This document shows positions 1 to 11,124 of a DNA stretch of 64,000 nt, one piece after another; position 1 is the first letter of the stretch, and each line of letters opens with the position of its first letter. Source of the stretch: Pegoplata infirma (taxonomy: Eukaryota; Arthropoda; Insecta; Diptera; Anthomyiidae); assembly GCA_963921195.1 (NCBI GenBank), contig OY992537.1, positions 12,329,716 to 12,393,715 on the forward strand. Reading direction: 5' to 3'. Below the pieces are notes generated by a model. It made no database searches. It saw only the letters and a program-made list of their open reading frames with translations, and was not told where the DNA came from. Both the position numbers and the translations under genes were made by a program.

Positions 1-914
1 GGGCACTTTTTTGAGAAATTTATTTTTTATAACTAAAATTTAAAGATCTAATATTTTTTTTAAAGAAAATAATATTTTTGAATCATTTTTTTTAGATCTT
101 AAATTTTATTTGAGCTTAAAGCTGAATTCACAATGACGGAGTACTCTGTGCCAGTGGATTTTGTTCCTTTCTCTTTCGCACTCACACATTTTTTGTGTGA
201 TGTCTTCTCTATTTTTAGAGATGGTACTCTGTACTACAGAGTACTCTGACATTGTGTCGAAGCCTTAAAATGTATGATTTAAAACAAAAATTTGTTTTAG
301 CAGAACAACTTGTTTGATATAAATTTTTTTAGAACTAAAATTTGGTTAGAGCTAAAATTTTTAAAGAAAATATGTTTAGAATCAAATTTTTAGTTTAACT
401 AAAAATTTTTGTTTTTAAATTGAAAAAAGTATTAAACGTTTTTTGATGGAATATTTTTTTTTTTAGAAACTAATTTTTCGAACTTAAATTTTTTTAGAAC
501 AGAAATTTTTCTGAACAAAAACTTTTTTAGAACTATAATTCTTTTCGAAAGAAAATTCTTTAAAACTAAAAATGTTTTAATCTAAAATTGATTAAAATGT
601 TTATGGAACTAAGCATATGTTTGAGAACTTTATTTTTTAGGACAAAAAATTTTTAAAGATCTAAAATTTTCCAAGAACTAATTGTTTTAAATTTTGTGTT
701 ATTTTTAGAATTGTTCTAATCAGTCTTTCATGGTCATTAATTTTCTAAATGTAAATAAAAGACTTTTTTATTTCATTTTTCTTATTCCTACGCTTCGTCG
801 GTATTTTCCGAACTCATCAGGGATTCGTTTTTATTAAATAAGTAGTATTCTCGTCAAATTTACATCACTTTTTAAAAATTAACATCACCGGTTTTATACG
901 ACATTTCGTATAAT
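1..914. repeat. AT-rich degenerate AGAACTAAAATTTT repeats
   Basis: Loose repetition of AGAACTAAAATTTTT-like words with poly-T/poly-A runs. It resumes at 3430-3635 on the far side of the large insertion, so it was one tract before insertion. It lies in a Zir intron. From 700 to 914 nothing recognisable is present. Confidence 0.6.
130..257. mobile_element. Small MITE with CACAATG termini
   Basis: About 128 bp, bounded by CACAATGACGGAGTACTCTG and its imperfect inverted copy (18 of 20 match) ending CATTGTG. The ends are strongly complementary and the middle is unrelated. No clear target duplication is visible. Confidence 0.65.
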
Positions 915-1001
915 AACAAGTGAGAGTGTTAAATTCGGCTATGCCGAATCTTTTATACCCTCCAAAATGTAAAAAAATAAAAAAAAAAATTGTGTTTGTT
1001 T

Positions 1002-1015
1002 GGGGGGGGGGGGGG
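1002..1015 (+). repeat. Run of 14 guanines
   Basis: G14 followed by TGGGTGATGGGGGT, inside family D copy 1. Such a run is exceptional in this AT-rich window and could form a G-quadruplex. The exact count may be a sequencing artefact. Confidence 0.9.
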
Positions 1016-1332
1016 TGGGTGATGGGGGTCAGTGGGGGACGTTGAGAGCACCTTCCCATCCCGATAAATATAAAAAATGTTTCATTTATTTGACAAAAAT
1101 ACAAAGAAACATGTAAAAAAGTGTATTTTTTCAGAGGTTGGTTCAGTTCTTCAAGGGGGAACTTTTTTACCCCTGAGCCGATTTTGCCCATTTACGAACT
1201 TAACCTGGCTAGGACCATAAGAAATATTCATGCCAAATTGCAGGAGGCTAGCTCTTTTATTTTGGACTGTACAGACGGACGGACGGACATTCACAGAATG
1301 TCTTAGAATCGATAATGGATCAATAATATATA

Positions 1333-3290
1333 TGGGGCATTCCATTTGAAATCGGACACTTTGAAAAACTTTTTTTTTAGATTTTCCCAATTTGTTTACA
1401 GTTTTTAGTACCCTTCGAAAACTCCTTCGTGGTAAATTTTCAGATTTTTTTGATGACCCGTTCAAAAGATATCGAACTTTTAAAAATTGGTAGTTTGTTC
1501 CTTTACTCAAACTTCTTTTAATCATAACTTCTTCAATAATGGTCCGAATTTCAATTTTTTTTTTTCAAATTTTTTTTTTTTTTACGTACTTTTAAAAAAA
1601 AATCCCAAAAAATTCTTAAAAGCGTTCTAGTATGCGATTTTTAAGTTTTTAAGTTTTTAAATTTAAATCTCATTTTTGAAAATGTTTGTACTCTTCGATT
1701 TTTTTGAAATTTTTTTGTGTAAAACTTCTATCAATTCTACAAATTTTTTGCCCAGGAAGATCGTGGGATAACGATTATTACTATTTTTTAAAATTTTTTG
1801 AAAAAATTTTATTGCTATTTTTTAATCTTAAAATCATTTCTAGTGCTCCAATGGTGCGTCATAGAGGGGTCCTGTATAAGACCGACCCCCATTAATTTTT
1901 ACGTCTTAACATTTCTTTGGAACAAACTAATACCCTATCTCCAATTTCTAAGGGGGCTCCCACACAAAACGATATTTTTTAAAATTTGTTCCAACCGCTC
2001 TAACTGCCCTAATAGTGCCCTTAGAGCAACAAAATGTATGACCGACCCACAATATTTTTTTAATTCAAACATTTTCTCTGAACACACCTACCCTCTATCT
2101 TTAACTGTTAAGGCGGTCCCCATACAATTTTTTTTATTTTTTGTAAATTTGTTTTATTTAATCAGCTTCTACCGGTCGAATGGTGCGTCCGAGAGGGGTC
2201 ATTAGTGAGACCGACCCCCATTTATTTTTACCCTACAACATTTTTTCAAAACATACCTGCGCCCTATCTCAACTCCCTAAGTAGGCTCCCATACAAAATT
2301 ACATTTTTATAAAATTTGCTCCAACTGTTATTTGTATGGGAGCCTACTTAGGGAGTGGAGATAGGGCGTAGGTATATTTTGAAAAAATGTTGTAGGGTAA
2401 AAATAAATGGGGGTCGGTCTCACTAATGACCCCTCTCGGACGTACCATTGGACCGGTAGAAGCTGATTAAATAAAACAAATTTACAAAAAATAAAAAAAA
2501 AATGTATGGGGACCGCCTTAACACTTAAAGATAGAGGGTAGGTGCGTTCAGAGAAAATGTTTGGACTAAAAAAATATTGTGGGTCGGTAATACATTTTGT
2601 TGCTCTAAGGGCACTATTAGGGCAGTTAGAGCGGTTGGAACAAATTTTAAAAAATGTCGTTTTGTGTGGGAGCCCCCTTAGAAATTGGAGATAGGGTATA
2701 AGTTTGTTCCAAAGAAATGTTAAGACGTAAAAATTAATGGGGGTCGGTCTTATAAAGGACCCCTCTATGACGCACCATTGGAGCAGTAGAAATGATTTTA
2801 ATATTGAAAAATTACAATAAAATTTTTTCAAAAAATTTTAAAAAATAGTTATAATCGTTATCCCACGATCTTCCTGGGCAAAAAATTTGTAGAATTGATA
2901 GAAGTTTTACACAAAAAAATTTCAAAAAAATTGAAGAGTACAAACATTTTCAAAAATTAGATTTAAATTTTAAAACTTAAAAATCGCATACTAGAGCGCT
3001 TTTAAGAATTTTTTAGGATTTTTTTTTTTAAAAGTACGTAAAAAAACAAAAATTTTGAAAAAAACAATTTGAAATTTGGACCATTATTGAAGAAGTTATG
3101 ATTAAAAGAAGTTTGAGTAAAGGAGCAAACTACCAATTTTTCAAAATTCGATATCTTTTGAACGGGTCATCAAAAAAATCTGAAAATTTACCACGAAGGA
3201 GTTTTCGAAGGGTACTAAAAACTGTTAACAAATTAGGAAAATCTAAAAAAAAAAAATTTCAAAGTGTCCGGTTTGACATGGAATGCCCCA
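1333..3290. mobile_element. Foldback transposon, 1958 bp, nested in family D
   Basis: Almost the whole element is an inverted repeat. TGGGGCATTCCAT at 1333 is mirrored by ATGGAATGCCCCA at 3290, and the centre of symmetry is near 2320 (CTCCCATACAAA facing its complement). Each arm holds diverged internal repeats of about 200 bp, with words such as ACCGACCCCCATTAATTTTT. It is flanked by TATA on both sides, and family D copy 2 shows the uninterrupted site. Open frames of 94-167 codons occur in the arms but follow the repeat, and I do not regard them as genes. Confidence 0.85.
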
Positions 3291-3429
3291 TATATACTTT
3301 ATGGGGTCCCCGACCGATATTTCGATGCGTTACAAACGGAATGACAAGGTGAGTATACCCCCATACTGTGGTTGGAGGGTATAAAAAATAAATGCAAAAA
3401 TAAATCACGAAAAATTAAATCACAGTTTG

Positions 3430-3635
3430 AGTAAACTGTTTTTTTTTAGATCTAAAATTTTATGAGAACTAAATTTTTTTTTAAACAAAAATTTATTTTT
3501 GAACTAAATTTCTTTTTGGATGAAATTTTTTTGAAAACTAAAAAAAAATTTAAGAACAAAAAATCTTAAAAAAAATTGTGAAATCAAGCTATTATTTAGA
3601 ATAATTTTTTTTTAGAACTAAAACTTTTATTTCAA
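3430..3635. repeat. AT-rich degenerate repeat, continuation
   Basis: Same AGAACTAAAATTT words as in 1-700, on the other side of the family D insertion. Confidence 0.5.
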
Positions 3636-3645
3636 TTTAACTTAC

Positions 3646-3981
3646 CCCTTTACCCAATCCTAATGGTTGAATGCTCAGATAACCAACCGGCAATGTAGCT
3701 GCTACCGATATAATTTGTTCGTCCAAATTTATTTTACCTTTTTGCAAAAGCGGTAACCAGGCATAACCAATTGGTGTCTCAAACGAAGCAGTTGCGTCAC
3801 GTTTTTTACCCAAATTACAAGAAACATGATAAAACGAAAACAACAAATGATGTTCGGGAAACAGGCCTAGGGGAAGACGTAATTTTAGTTCTTCATACCA
3901 AGATGGAGTGGTATTGTGATGTAAAACTGGACAGGCAATTTGTGAGACAAGAAAATCTTGACCAGGACGACCATAAATACA
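3646..3981 (-). CDS. Zir: Zir exon g (DHR-1, second half)
   Basis: 336 nt, 112 codons, phase 0 at both ends. Encodes CIYGRPGQDFLVSQIACPVL, LRLPLGLFPEHHLLFSFYHV and ETPIGYAWLPLLQKGKINLD, closing DHR-1 with ATLPVGYLSIQP. Donor GGG|GTAAG at 3645. No further Zir exon was found between here and coordinate 1, so the next intron is longer than 3.6 kb. Confidence 0.93.
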
Positions 3982-6900
3982 CTAAAAAATATGGAGTTGA
4001 AAAGTGGTAACACACAAAAAACAGAAGGATAATTAGTAGAGGGAGTCACTTGAATAAATTTTAGTTATGTAAAAACATTTACACAAGTTTTAATTACAAA
4101 TTTAAACCACTGTTAATCAATGATTATCAAGTACAAAAAATGTTGCTTTCATTACTTTTGAACTTACCTTTAATGGTTTTGAATTCTCATGATCCGAATC
4201 TCTTAATTCGACTACTACAGAAATATTACGAGCTCGTGAAAATAATTTTTGGCTATCAAATTGCAAATTTAATGGATATACAAACAAATGATTACAAAAG
4301 GATGTATAAGGATGACAATCTCTTTCAGATGAACTTTGAAATTCGGTAATTTCTAAACTGGCTGGTTTAGAGGGAGGAAATGTTATATTAGCCAAAGGAA
4401 CTAATGATTTGGTAAATGAACCTAAAAAAAACGATTTCAAGAGCAATAAAGATACTTGAGAATATAAAAAAATACGATTTTAAATGTGATTAAACTAACC
4501 CTGAATCTTTTCAACTTCCTCAATAATCATTTTTAATTGACCCGGTATTATGGTTAGTTTACTAAGTTTATCAGGTTTTCGATATTCTGCCAATAGTTTA
4601 AGTAGCTCTTCATCTTTAAGTTTATTCGGCTCTTGTCTATACAATACATTAAATTCAAATTCACCATCATTTTCCGTATCCAATTCACTGCTATATAGAC
4701 GAAATAAAGGTTTTGCGGCCCAGGCAAATGGTTGGCGATAATGTCCGATATTCTGAGCATAATTACGTATATTTTTATGTAATTTCTGAGCAAATCTAGG
4801 ATCTCTATTTGCCTTTAAATATGGCTCAACTGCCTGTACAATACTGCCCTGTAGTATTTTTTCTATTTTTAAAACTAAAAATATATCCGGATGTGGTGCT
4901 GTTACAGAGAATATACCCTGCTTCAATTGGCCAAAATATTCTTTTGTGCATTTTTGTAAATCAGCGGAAAGACTTTCAATAAGTGTACTATAGGCTTGTG
5001 AAGTTTGTCGTGTGCGTTCATCGTGCGCATCTTTTTTGGGAACATTTGAGTTGGCCACCGATTGTGGCACTGCTGTAGAGGGTAACATATCACGTACATG
5101 TTCATCATTAATATTAAAATAAAACGATTCTGTAAGTTTGCGTCCTGCGCGTACATCATACAGAGCCAGACTAGTTATATATGGTTCAACCTGACACACA
5201 TGACTACCTTCGACGGTGATCTGACTATCCGAGGGACATTGTAAACGAAACTTTAAGCTTTGACAACTTATAAATATGCGTTTACCAAATTGTTCTCTAT
5301 ATTGATCAACATTGTCGACGGGTGTTGTTTTTATGGATGACTGATAGTTAGCAAATAGTCTTCGCCGATTTTCTCTACGAGACTGTGCTATGGAAATATC
5401 AGTTTCACGGCCGTATTTTATCAACTGAGGATTCATAGATTGATCTAGACCTTTGAGAGTACCAAATATTATGGTACTGGGACTAGGAGGTGGTGTTCTT
5501 TCAAGTGACGCCACACGTTTATCTTCTTGAATTTTATTTTGTTGCAAGACTGAGGATAATTTGGTTAGCCAATCTTTAAGATCTTCTTCATTTTCGGCAG
5601 CCAGTGTAAAAGATTTATGTCCAGCAGTCATACGTAATTCAAAACAGTAGCGGCCACGTTTTGGATTCTGAAAAAAAAATAAAAATGATGAGAAGAGAAT
5701 AAAGACTTAAGAAAAACACAAACTTCGGGTCGAGATCAAGCAAAATTTGATAAATGCTCTTTTAATATGAGATTTCCGCATAAATATTTCAAACACTACT
5801 TTTGCAGACTCATTTCGCTTTTTTTTCTTATTTAAGTTTTTGTAAAAGAACTCAAGTTGCTAAGAAAAAATGCTAAAAAACCCAACTGAATAGGGCATCA
5901 TGGGAGCCTCCTTAGTGGAGATGCGGGGTGGGTATGTTGAAAAAAAATTTGGGGGAAAACAACGAAGTTTTTACTCTAAAATGATAAAAAAAAATTGACA
6001 AACATTTTTGTGAACGGAACACTCAAAAATTTTCGAAACTTCGAAATTTTTATACCAACCAACCACAGTATGGGGGTATACTAACTTTTTCATTCCGTGT
6101 GTAACGTATCGAAATATCAGTCGGGGACCCCACAAAGTATATATAATATTGATCCATGATAGAATCTAAGACATTCAAGCTATGTCCGTCCGTCGGTCCG
6201 TCCGTCTGTCTGTAGAAATAACGATGCAGTCCAAACAAAAAGAGCTAGACCCCTGAAATTGGGCAGGAATATCTCTTATGTTATTGGTAAGGTTAAGTTC
6301 GAAGATGGGCAAAATCGGACCAGGGGGAAAATAGTTCCCCCTTGAAGAGCTAAAACGACCCCTGAAAAATACGATAATTTTACGATTTTTTTTTTTAATT
6401 TTTGTTCAACAAATGTAACATTTGTATGCCATATTATGTTCATAGACCTGCGCTTGGACCAAGGGGTAGGAAATTCAATTTTTTTCAGGTCGCCCTACTT
6501 TGGGGGCGTGGTTATAGAAATTAATTAAAAATAATGATAAAAATTTAATATTTAAGCGTAAATATCATAAACAAATTATTTGTTTACATATACAGCGGGG
6601 GTACAGGTGCCCCCACCAACTCCACCAACCCCTCCCCCCAAACAAAAAAGACGCCCCTGCAATTTTTTGAAATTTTAAACGTGTTGGAGGGTATAAAAGA
6701 TTCGGCACAGCCGAATTTAACACTCTCACTTGTTTTCTTTAAATACTTATTCCAAAATCAAAAAAAATTGTCAAAAAAATTTTATGTCCGAACTTCGAAA
6801 ATTAAAAAAAAAAAAACATTTCGGGACTTGGAAAATTTTTCAAAATTAATGAATTTTTTTTTTTGTAAAATCTTTTTTGATGAAATTTTTTACAACAAAG

Positions 6901-8993
6901 TGGATACATTTTTCGGGACTTTTCCTGCAGGAATATTTCTGCCAAAGTTCAGGGGTCTTGAGTTTTTGATTTTGATTGCATCGTGCACAGACAGACGGAC
7001 ATTAATAGGATGTTTTAGAATTAATCATGAATCAATATAATTTATAACATTTTCCAGCTGTCCTTACAATTTCGTTCATAACTTTTGAACAGCTAAATCG
7101 ATATTTCTCAAATGCAAAACCAAACTTCTCGAAGCATCGACAGGTATCTATGTTATAGATTCAGTCATCTCTGTGCCATATTTTGGACGTGCTCGTCATT
7201 TTAACAGACAGACGGAAATTTTAAAAAGGTTCTAATGAAATGCAGAGTTTTTCGATTTCGTCAATATTTGTTTTAGTAATTTTTGTTGGTTGTTTGATCA
7301 AACTAAGAGAAGGTATAATTTTCTTATTCTAATGATCGATGAGTGTAGAGACATGAATGTAATTCTAAAATGTATCATGGATGTAATTAGTAAAGAAAAA
7401 TTACCTCGAACTAGAATAACCCTAATCAAAATATAATATTTTAAAGGTCGAATAAAACAATTTTAATTTTTAATAAAAATTGTAATTGATTTTAATTGAT
7501 CTTTTTCAAATTTTAAATAATCTTTGTCGAATTTTAATTGATCTTTTCAAATATCAACTGAAATCTTTAAAATTTCTCATGGTCTTATATGAATTTTTAT
7601 TCTTTGTTTTAAATTGATATTTGTAGAATTTCTTTTAAACTCGTTCGAATTTCAATTGATCTTTATCGAATTTTAATTGATTATCTTTAAATTTCACATT
7701 TTCTTTTCCATCACTTCTTGTACAACCGATCAAATCTCGGTATTATTAAAAACTCCGATTAAAACCTCTTTAACATCAATACTTACTTGCACAACTTCTG
7801 TACAAAAATCCATGACTATTGTGGCTTTAGCCTCACCCTGTTTTTCATCTTTATGCAGTTCCAATATATAAGTACCATCAACTTCCTGACGCAAGTAACA
7901 GTATCTATAATTAAAAAAAATATTAAGTTTCCCTTGCCTTAAAAAAAAATTTAAATTTGTACCTTCTTTTAAATGACTTATTGCCAATATTAGCAAACAT
8001 ACGATCTGAACCGGAATCTGGACCTTTTAATAGATAACCCTGTTTAGTTATGGAATCTGCCTGTGATCTAGACATTTGTTCATCGATACGATCTTGATCA
8101 GCATCAATTTCATACAGTTCTTCCTTTAATATTTCCGGTGGCTTTAGTCTAAAAGATAAAAAGTTTAACAATATCTAATCTTAAATTTTATTCGTCCTAA
8201 CACTTACTTGGGTAAATCATGACATGTACCACCGTATTCACTGTATTTATAATGTATTAAATGATTTTTAGCTTTATAGGTATACAAGGATTGACGCGTA
8301 AAACGTGAGCATTCAAATTTTGGTTTTGCAATGGGTCCACAGCCATTATTTAATAATGCATCTCCAGCACTATCCAAATCATCGTCATCTTCAGGTTGTG
8401 CTAAATTACTTGATTTCAATGTGGATGATGAGGAAGAAACCGATTTTGTTGTACCATTTGAAGATAATGCCGATTCGTATGAATCATGTGATGAAGTGGG
8501 TGATTTAATGGAATTAAGATGTGTTGAGGTTGAGGTTTGTGATGATTTACGTGAAATGTTGCCACCATTTTGTTGTAGTGAACCATTAGAAGTTGTTGAT
8601 TGATTACTTATTTGACGTTGTGTTGTGCGTGGACTGTTGGAGGCATTACTATTTTGTCGTGTTACATTGTGAGAACCATTCGGTGTTGCAGTGGTGGTGG
8701 TACCGTTAGCACCATGCAAGGGACAAACTATACATTCATTGGGTGGCTCAAAACGATCTGTTACTGATTTGGATTTTGTACGTAATTTTCGGGGTAAGAT
8801 TTTTTCCTAAAAGTTAAGAAAAAAGAGACAAAGATTAAATTCTATATATGTTTTACTTTTCTTCGCATATACTTACTGATACATCATCACTTGGATATAT
8901 GAGTAACTCTCTTTGAGGATCATTTTGTATTAAGGTTTTGTTTTTTGAAATAAAACCTTCAAAGTCTATGGGTTCCACTACTAATGGTTTATT
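3646..8993 (-). CDS. Zir: Zizimin-related DOCK-D guanine-nucleotide exchange factor, 7 exons, partial at both ends
   Basis: Joined exons, 5' to 3': 8993-8877, 8806-8208, 8148-7963, 7904-7787, 5667-4500, 4421-4168, 3981-3646. Every junction has GT/AG and compatible phase, and the sum is 2778 nt, 926 open codons. Counted from the first Asn: DOCK-C/D N-terminal segment (KPLVVEPIDFEGF) 1-100; Ser/Thr/Asn/Gln-rich linker about 85-190; PH domain about 274-382 (KQGYLLKG to DLKDWLTKL); zizimin middle region with MNPQLIKYGRETD, GIFSVTAPHPDIFLVLKIEK and PFAWAAKPLF; DHR-1/C2 from about 774 to 920 (FVYPLNLQFDSQK, LLFSFYHVSCN). Known for the family: DOCK-D proteins bind phosphoinositides and activate Cdc42 (and Rac) through DHR-2, which must lie beyond coordinate 1. 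The start codon is not in these exons. The PH domain and the GRET block place it in DOCK-D rather than DOCK-C. Confidence 0.93.
4168..4421 (-). CDS. Zir: Zir exon f (start of DHR-1)
   Basis: 254 nt. Encodes GSFTKSLVPLANITFPPSKP, then HPYTSFCNHLFVYPLNLQFD, SQKLFSRARNISVVVELRDS. This is the first part of the C2-like DHR-1 domain, which binds membrane phosphoinositides in DOCK proteins. It is flanked by a 78-nt intron upstream and a 186-nt intron downstream. Confidence 0.93.
4500..5667 (-). CDS. Zir: Zir exon e (PH end and zizimin core)
   Basis: 1168 nt. Begins NPKRGRYCFELRMTAGHKSF, giving the last PH strands and the C-terminal helix (ENEEDLKDWLTKLSSVLQQ). Then comes the conserved DOCK-D block MNPQLIKYGRETDIS, RRRLFANYQ, IFSVTAPHPDIFLVLKIEKI, QPFAWAAKPLFR and LLAEYRKPDKLSKLTIIPGQ. 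These blocks align collinearly with DOCK10/11. Acceptor TTTTTCAG; donor GTTAGT is a slightly unusual +3 T form. Confidence 0.95.
6049..6733 (-). mobile_element. Family D copy 2, uninterrupted
   Basis: Reverse orientation. ATACCAACCAACCACAGTAT opens the plus-strand copy; GGAGGGTATAAAAGATTCGG and AACACTCTCACTTGT close it. It provides the empty-site comparison for the nested insertions in the other copies. About 685 bp; no open frame of note. Confidence 0.8.
7065..7210 (+). repeat. Dispersed family AA fragment 1
   Basis: Contains TTCGTTCATAACTTTTGAAC and AAACTTCTCGAAGCAT. Related stretches occur at 29465-29640, and in reverse orientation at 20035-20210 and 48725-48920. Confidence 0.6.
7787..7904 (-). 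CDS. Zir: Zir exon d (PH domain, middle)
   Basis: 118 nt. Encodes YCYLRQEVDGTYILELHKDE and ends DFCTEVVQ, the central PH strands. Acceptor TTATAG, donor CAA|GTAAGT, ending in phase 0. The downstream intron (5668-7786) is 2.1 kb and carries a dispersed repeat. Confidence 0.92.
7963..8148 (-). CDS. Zir: Zir exon c (PH domain, first half)
   Basis: 186 nt. Encodes LKPPEILKEELYEIDADQDR and continues to TKQGYLLKG and FANIGNKSFKRR, the first strands of the PH domain. The basic KSFKRR end is where phosphoinositide-contacting residues sit in PH domains. Acceptor TTTAG at 8149, donor AAG|GTACAA at 7962. Short flanking introns of 59 and 58 nt are typical of fly genes. Confidence 0.9.
8208..8806 (-). 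CDS. Zir: Zir exon b (low-complexity linker)
   Basis: 599 nt, open throughout. It starts EKILPRKLRTKSKSVTDRFEPPNE and carries a long tract rich in Ser, Thr, Asn and Gln, followed by an acidic PEDDDD patch and a conserved end (YTYKAKNHLIHYKYSEYGG). That end corresponds to the Trp/Tyr-rich piece preceding the PH domain in vertebrate zizimins. The tract is longer than in the vertebrate proteins and is probably disordered. Donor CCAA|GTAAGT. Confidence 0.9.
8877..8993 (-). CDS. Zir: Zir exon a (N-terminal DOCK-C/D segment)
   Basis: 39 codons starting NKPLVVEPIDFEGFISKNKT and ending PSDDVS. The acceptor TTACAG ends at 8994 and the donor GTAAGT starts at 8876. It begins and ends in phase 0. The segment matches the conserved VEPLDYENVI-like start shared by DOCK9-11 proteins. 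An upstream exon is required because no initiator Met is present. Confidence 0.9.
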
Positions 8994-9533
8994 CTGTAAA
9001 TAAAGAGATAGAAAAATATTAGTTAGAGGAAAACATTTTTTTAAGATTAGGATAATTAAAGATATTAGAATCTACAAGACAAGGCAATTTTGTAAACTTA
9101 AAAGTGGGGCGTGTCATAAAAAAGGTTGGGAACCATTGTTCTATGCCAAAAAAAAAAGATTTCATAGCAACCAGTTTCTGTATCTGTCTGCCATTTTCTT
9201 AGCAAAACATTGGAAAATTGAGAAATTATAAATATTTAAAATCTAATAAAAACTACTGAAAAATCAGAAAAAAGTGTGTGTTTTATTTATAATTATATTG
9301 GAAAAGCTGCTCTAATAGTGAATTGTGCCTTCCATCGAAGTATAAATATGCAAACAGCTTCGGACAGGTCCGGAACAAAAAACAGAAAAATCTTCCTATT
9401 TACTTGGAATTAGTCAATAAAAAGGTGTTCCGTGTAGTGGTGTTATGTAAATGTTATAAAAAAAATTAAATATCTTGTCTTCCGCCAAAGTTTATAAGGA
9501 TTTTAGAAATATTTTTGGAATTTTTTTCAGAAT

Positions 9534-9699
9534 GAGAGGATAATCACAATTGGAGCGGGAAGCGTTTTTCCGCAACTGTTCACATACGTTTTATATGACA
9601 ACAAAATTCCGCCGCGTTTTTCCGCCAAACTAAATTCAATTCTATTTTTATGAGGACAATTGCGTTTTTCCGCTTCCCGCTCCAATTGTGATTATTCTC
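9534..9699. mobile_element. MITE with AATCACAATTGGAGCGGG termini, copy 1
   Basis: 166 bp. About 28 bp at each end are inverted copies (ATAATCACAATTGGAGCGGG ... complement). A second copy lies at 63217-63370. The TTA target duplication of that copy points to the PIF/Harbinger group. Copy 1 lacks a clear duplication. Confidence 0.8.
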
Positions 9700-10278
9700 T
9701 TAGGTTATGTGCGTTTGTTTACAAACGTTAAACACTCAGCGTTAAACGAGCAAAATGTAGTGTGAACGATTTTGTTTACTTTTTTAAACAAGTGGCTTAA
9801 ACGAGTACAAATTCTGTAGTGTGAACTCTATATAAAGAAAAAGTTCCAAAATTTGCAACTGTTATTTAAGTTTTTTGTACCTCGGCAGCCCTTATTGAAC
9901 ATGTGTTTAAAATTTTTCTTAGAAGAAAATATGTAAACAAATAATTTTGGTTATATTAATATAAATTAAGAATAAAACATCAAGAAAAAACTAACAAAAT
10001 GAGAAAAAAGTGTAATTTATAAGTTAATTGGTTCATTCATCGAATAATTTAATTATTTTTGAAAACTGTGTATCATAATATTTTATGTACCCGTTCACAT
10101 CAATGAGAGTGGAATCTTGCATTTTTCATTTTTCCACTTTTACATTTTCTGAAACGAATACCCTTAATGAAGAGAAATTGAATAAATTGAATAAGAACAG
10201 GTAAAAAGTTAAATTCGGACTTTCCGAGTATATTGTTACTCTCCACAGTATAAAACACATTATTGCAAAAAAAAAGTA

Positions 10279-10600
10279 AGAAAATTCAAGTCGGTCAAGA
10301 CCGGCCATATAATACCCTACACCAGTGTTTTCCGGCAAATGGATACCAAGTCCAAACATTAACCGATTGCATTTGAACGAAATTAGGCTTATTTTTGTTG
10401 TAGACCGATTTAACTGAATATTGGTAAAAATTTTTACATGGACACTGAGTCCTAAAATGCTCTAATTAGACAGTGCAACAACAAAAATCGGAATGGGATG
10501 AAACCGAAAGCAAATGAAAGTTGACATATTCCATAATAAAACCCTTAAGGCTTTTTTTAGTTCAGCGCTAGATTTTTTACACGCATTTGAAGTTGGTGAA
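10279..10600 (+). repeat. Dispersed family F copy 1
   Basis: Begins GTCGGTCAAGACCGGCCATA then TAATACCCTACACCAG. The same start is seen at 40957-40995 and around 49775, with a related end near 47635. The interior continues to AGCGCTAGATTTTTTACACG, shared in inverted form with 45130-45180. Confidence 0.65.
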
Positions 10601-10605
10601 CTTTT

Positions 10606-11124
10606 ATTACTACGTCAAACTCGGTTATAACGAACTCGGTTATAACGAATTCTCGGTTATAACGAATTCTCGGTTATAACGAACTAATTCTAAAGTCCCG
10701 ACGTTTTAGCATCAATTTTCACACAAAATACTTCTTTTATAACGAACTCGGTTATAACGAATCCTCGGTTAAAACGAACTGCTTATTATGGTCCCACGAA
10801 CGCAATTTCATGTATATTTACCTTTTTATAACGAACTCCCGTAAATATTTTTTAATGTGTGGCAACCATGTTTATCATTCTAACAAAAGGTTGGACTTTT
10901 TGGTTTATATAATAATTTTCATAGAATTTATTTATATTTTTATTGACTTCTTCTCAATAAGTAGATTATTTTCTAAAAAAAAACATCAAATAAAACAAAA
11001 TAGGATCTATTTTTTTGGAAATAAAACTAGGTTGATAAAAAATATTCCCCGCTTATAGCAAACTTCGCTTATAACGAACTATTTTTATTGTTCCCTCGGA
11101 GTTCGTTATAACCGGGTTCGACTG
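10606..11124. mobile_element. Tigger/pogo-like non-autonomous element
   Basis: The right end is GTTCGTTATAACCGGGTTCG ACTG. Read inverted, this is CAGTCGAACCCGGTTATAAC, the typical terminal motif of Tigger/pogo elements. The left end is CAAACTCGGTTATAACGAAC, followed by a short tandem array of CTCGGTTATAACGAATT. Two further internal CGGTTATAACGAA words occur near 10750. No transposase remains. Confidence 0.65.

Larger units (their letters stand above)
915..3387. mobile_element. Dispersed family D copy, split by a foldback element
   Basis: Starts ACAAGTGAGAGTGTTAAATT with a TCGGCTATGCCGA palindrome and TTTTATACCCTCC; ends GGTTGGAGGGTATAAAA. Internal words CAGACGGACGGACATT and TTTCGATGCGTTAC recur in the other copies of the window (6049, 18466, 43070, 49545). 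The copy is interrupted at 1333-3290. It is non-coding and its superfamily is not clear to me. Confidence 0.75.
5668..7786 (-). other. Zir intron d-e
   Basis: Intron of 2119 bp with GTAAGT donor and TTTCAG acceptor. It holds a short fragment of the 1333-3290 foldback (5885-5965), a full family D copy (6049-6733), a second D-like fragment (6950-7030), a fragment of another dispersed family (7065-7210), and loose repeats of TTTTAATTGATCTTT (7490-7690). Confidence 0.85.

Noticed and set aside
2328..2831. 167-codon open frame on the minus strand (and related ones at 1798, 15400, 16326)
   Set aside because: It lies in the arms of foldback elements, follows their diverged internal repeats, has an improbable Phe/Pro/Leu composition and no domain. 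It is open by composition rather than as a gene.
1..3640. Further Zir exons (end of DHR-1, DHR-2)
   Set aside because: I looked on the minus strand for the expected KWVDG- and YTQD-like motifs and found none; the region is repeats.
4140..4349. Plus-strand frames over the Zir exons
   Set aside because: They are antisense shadows of exons with clear protein homology on the minus strand.
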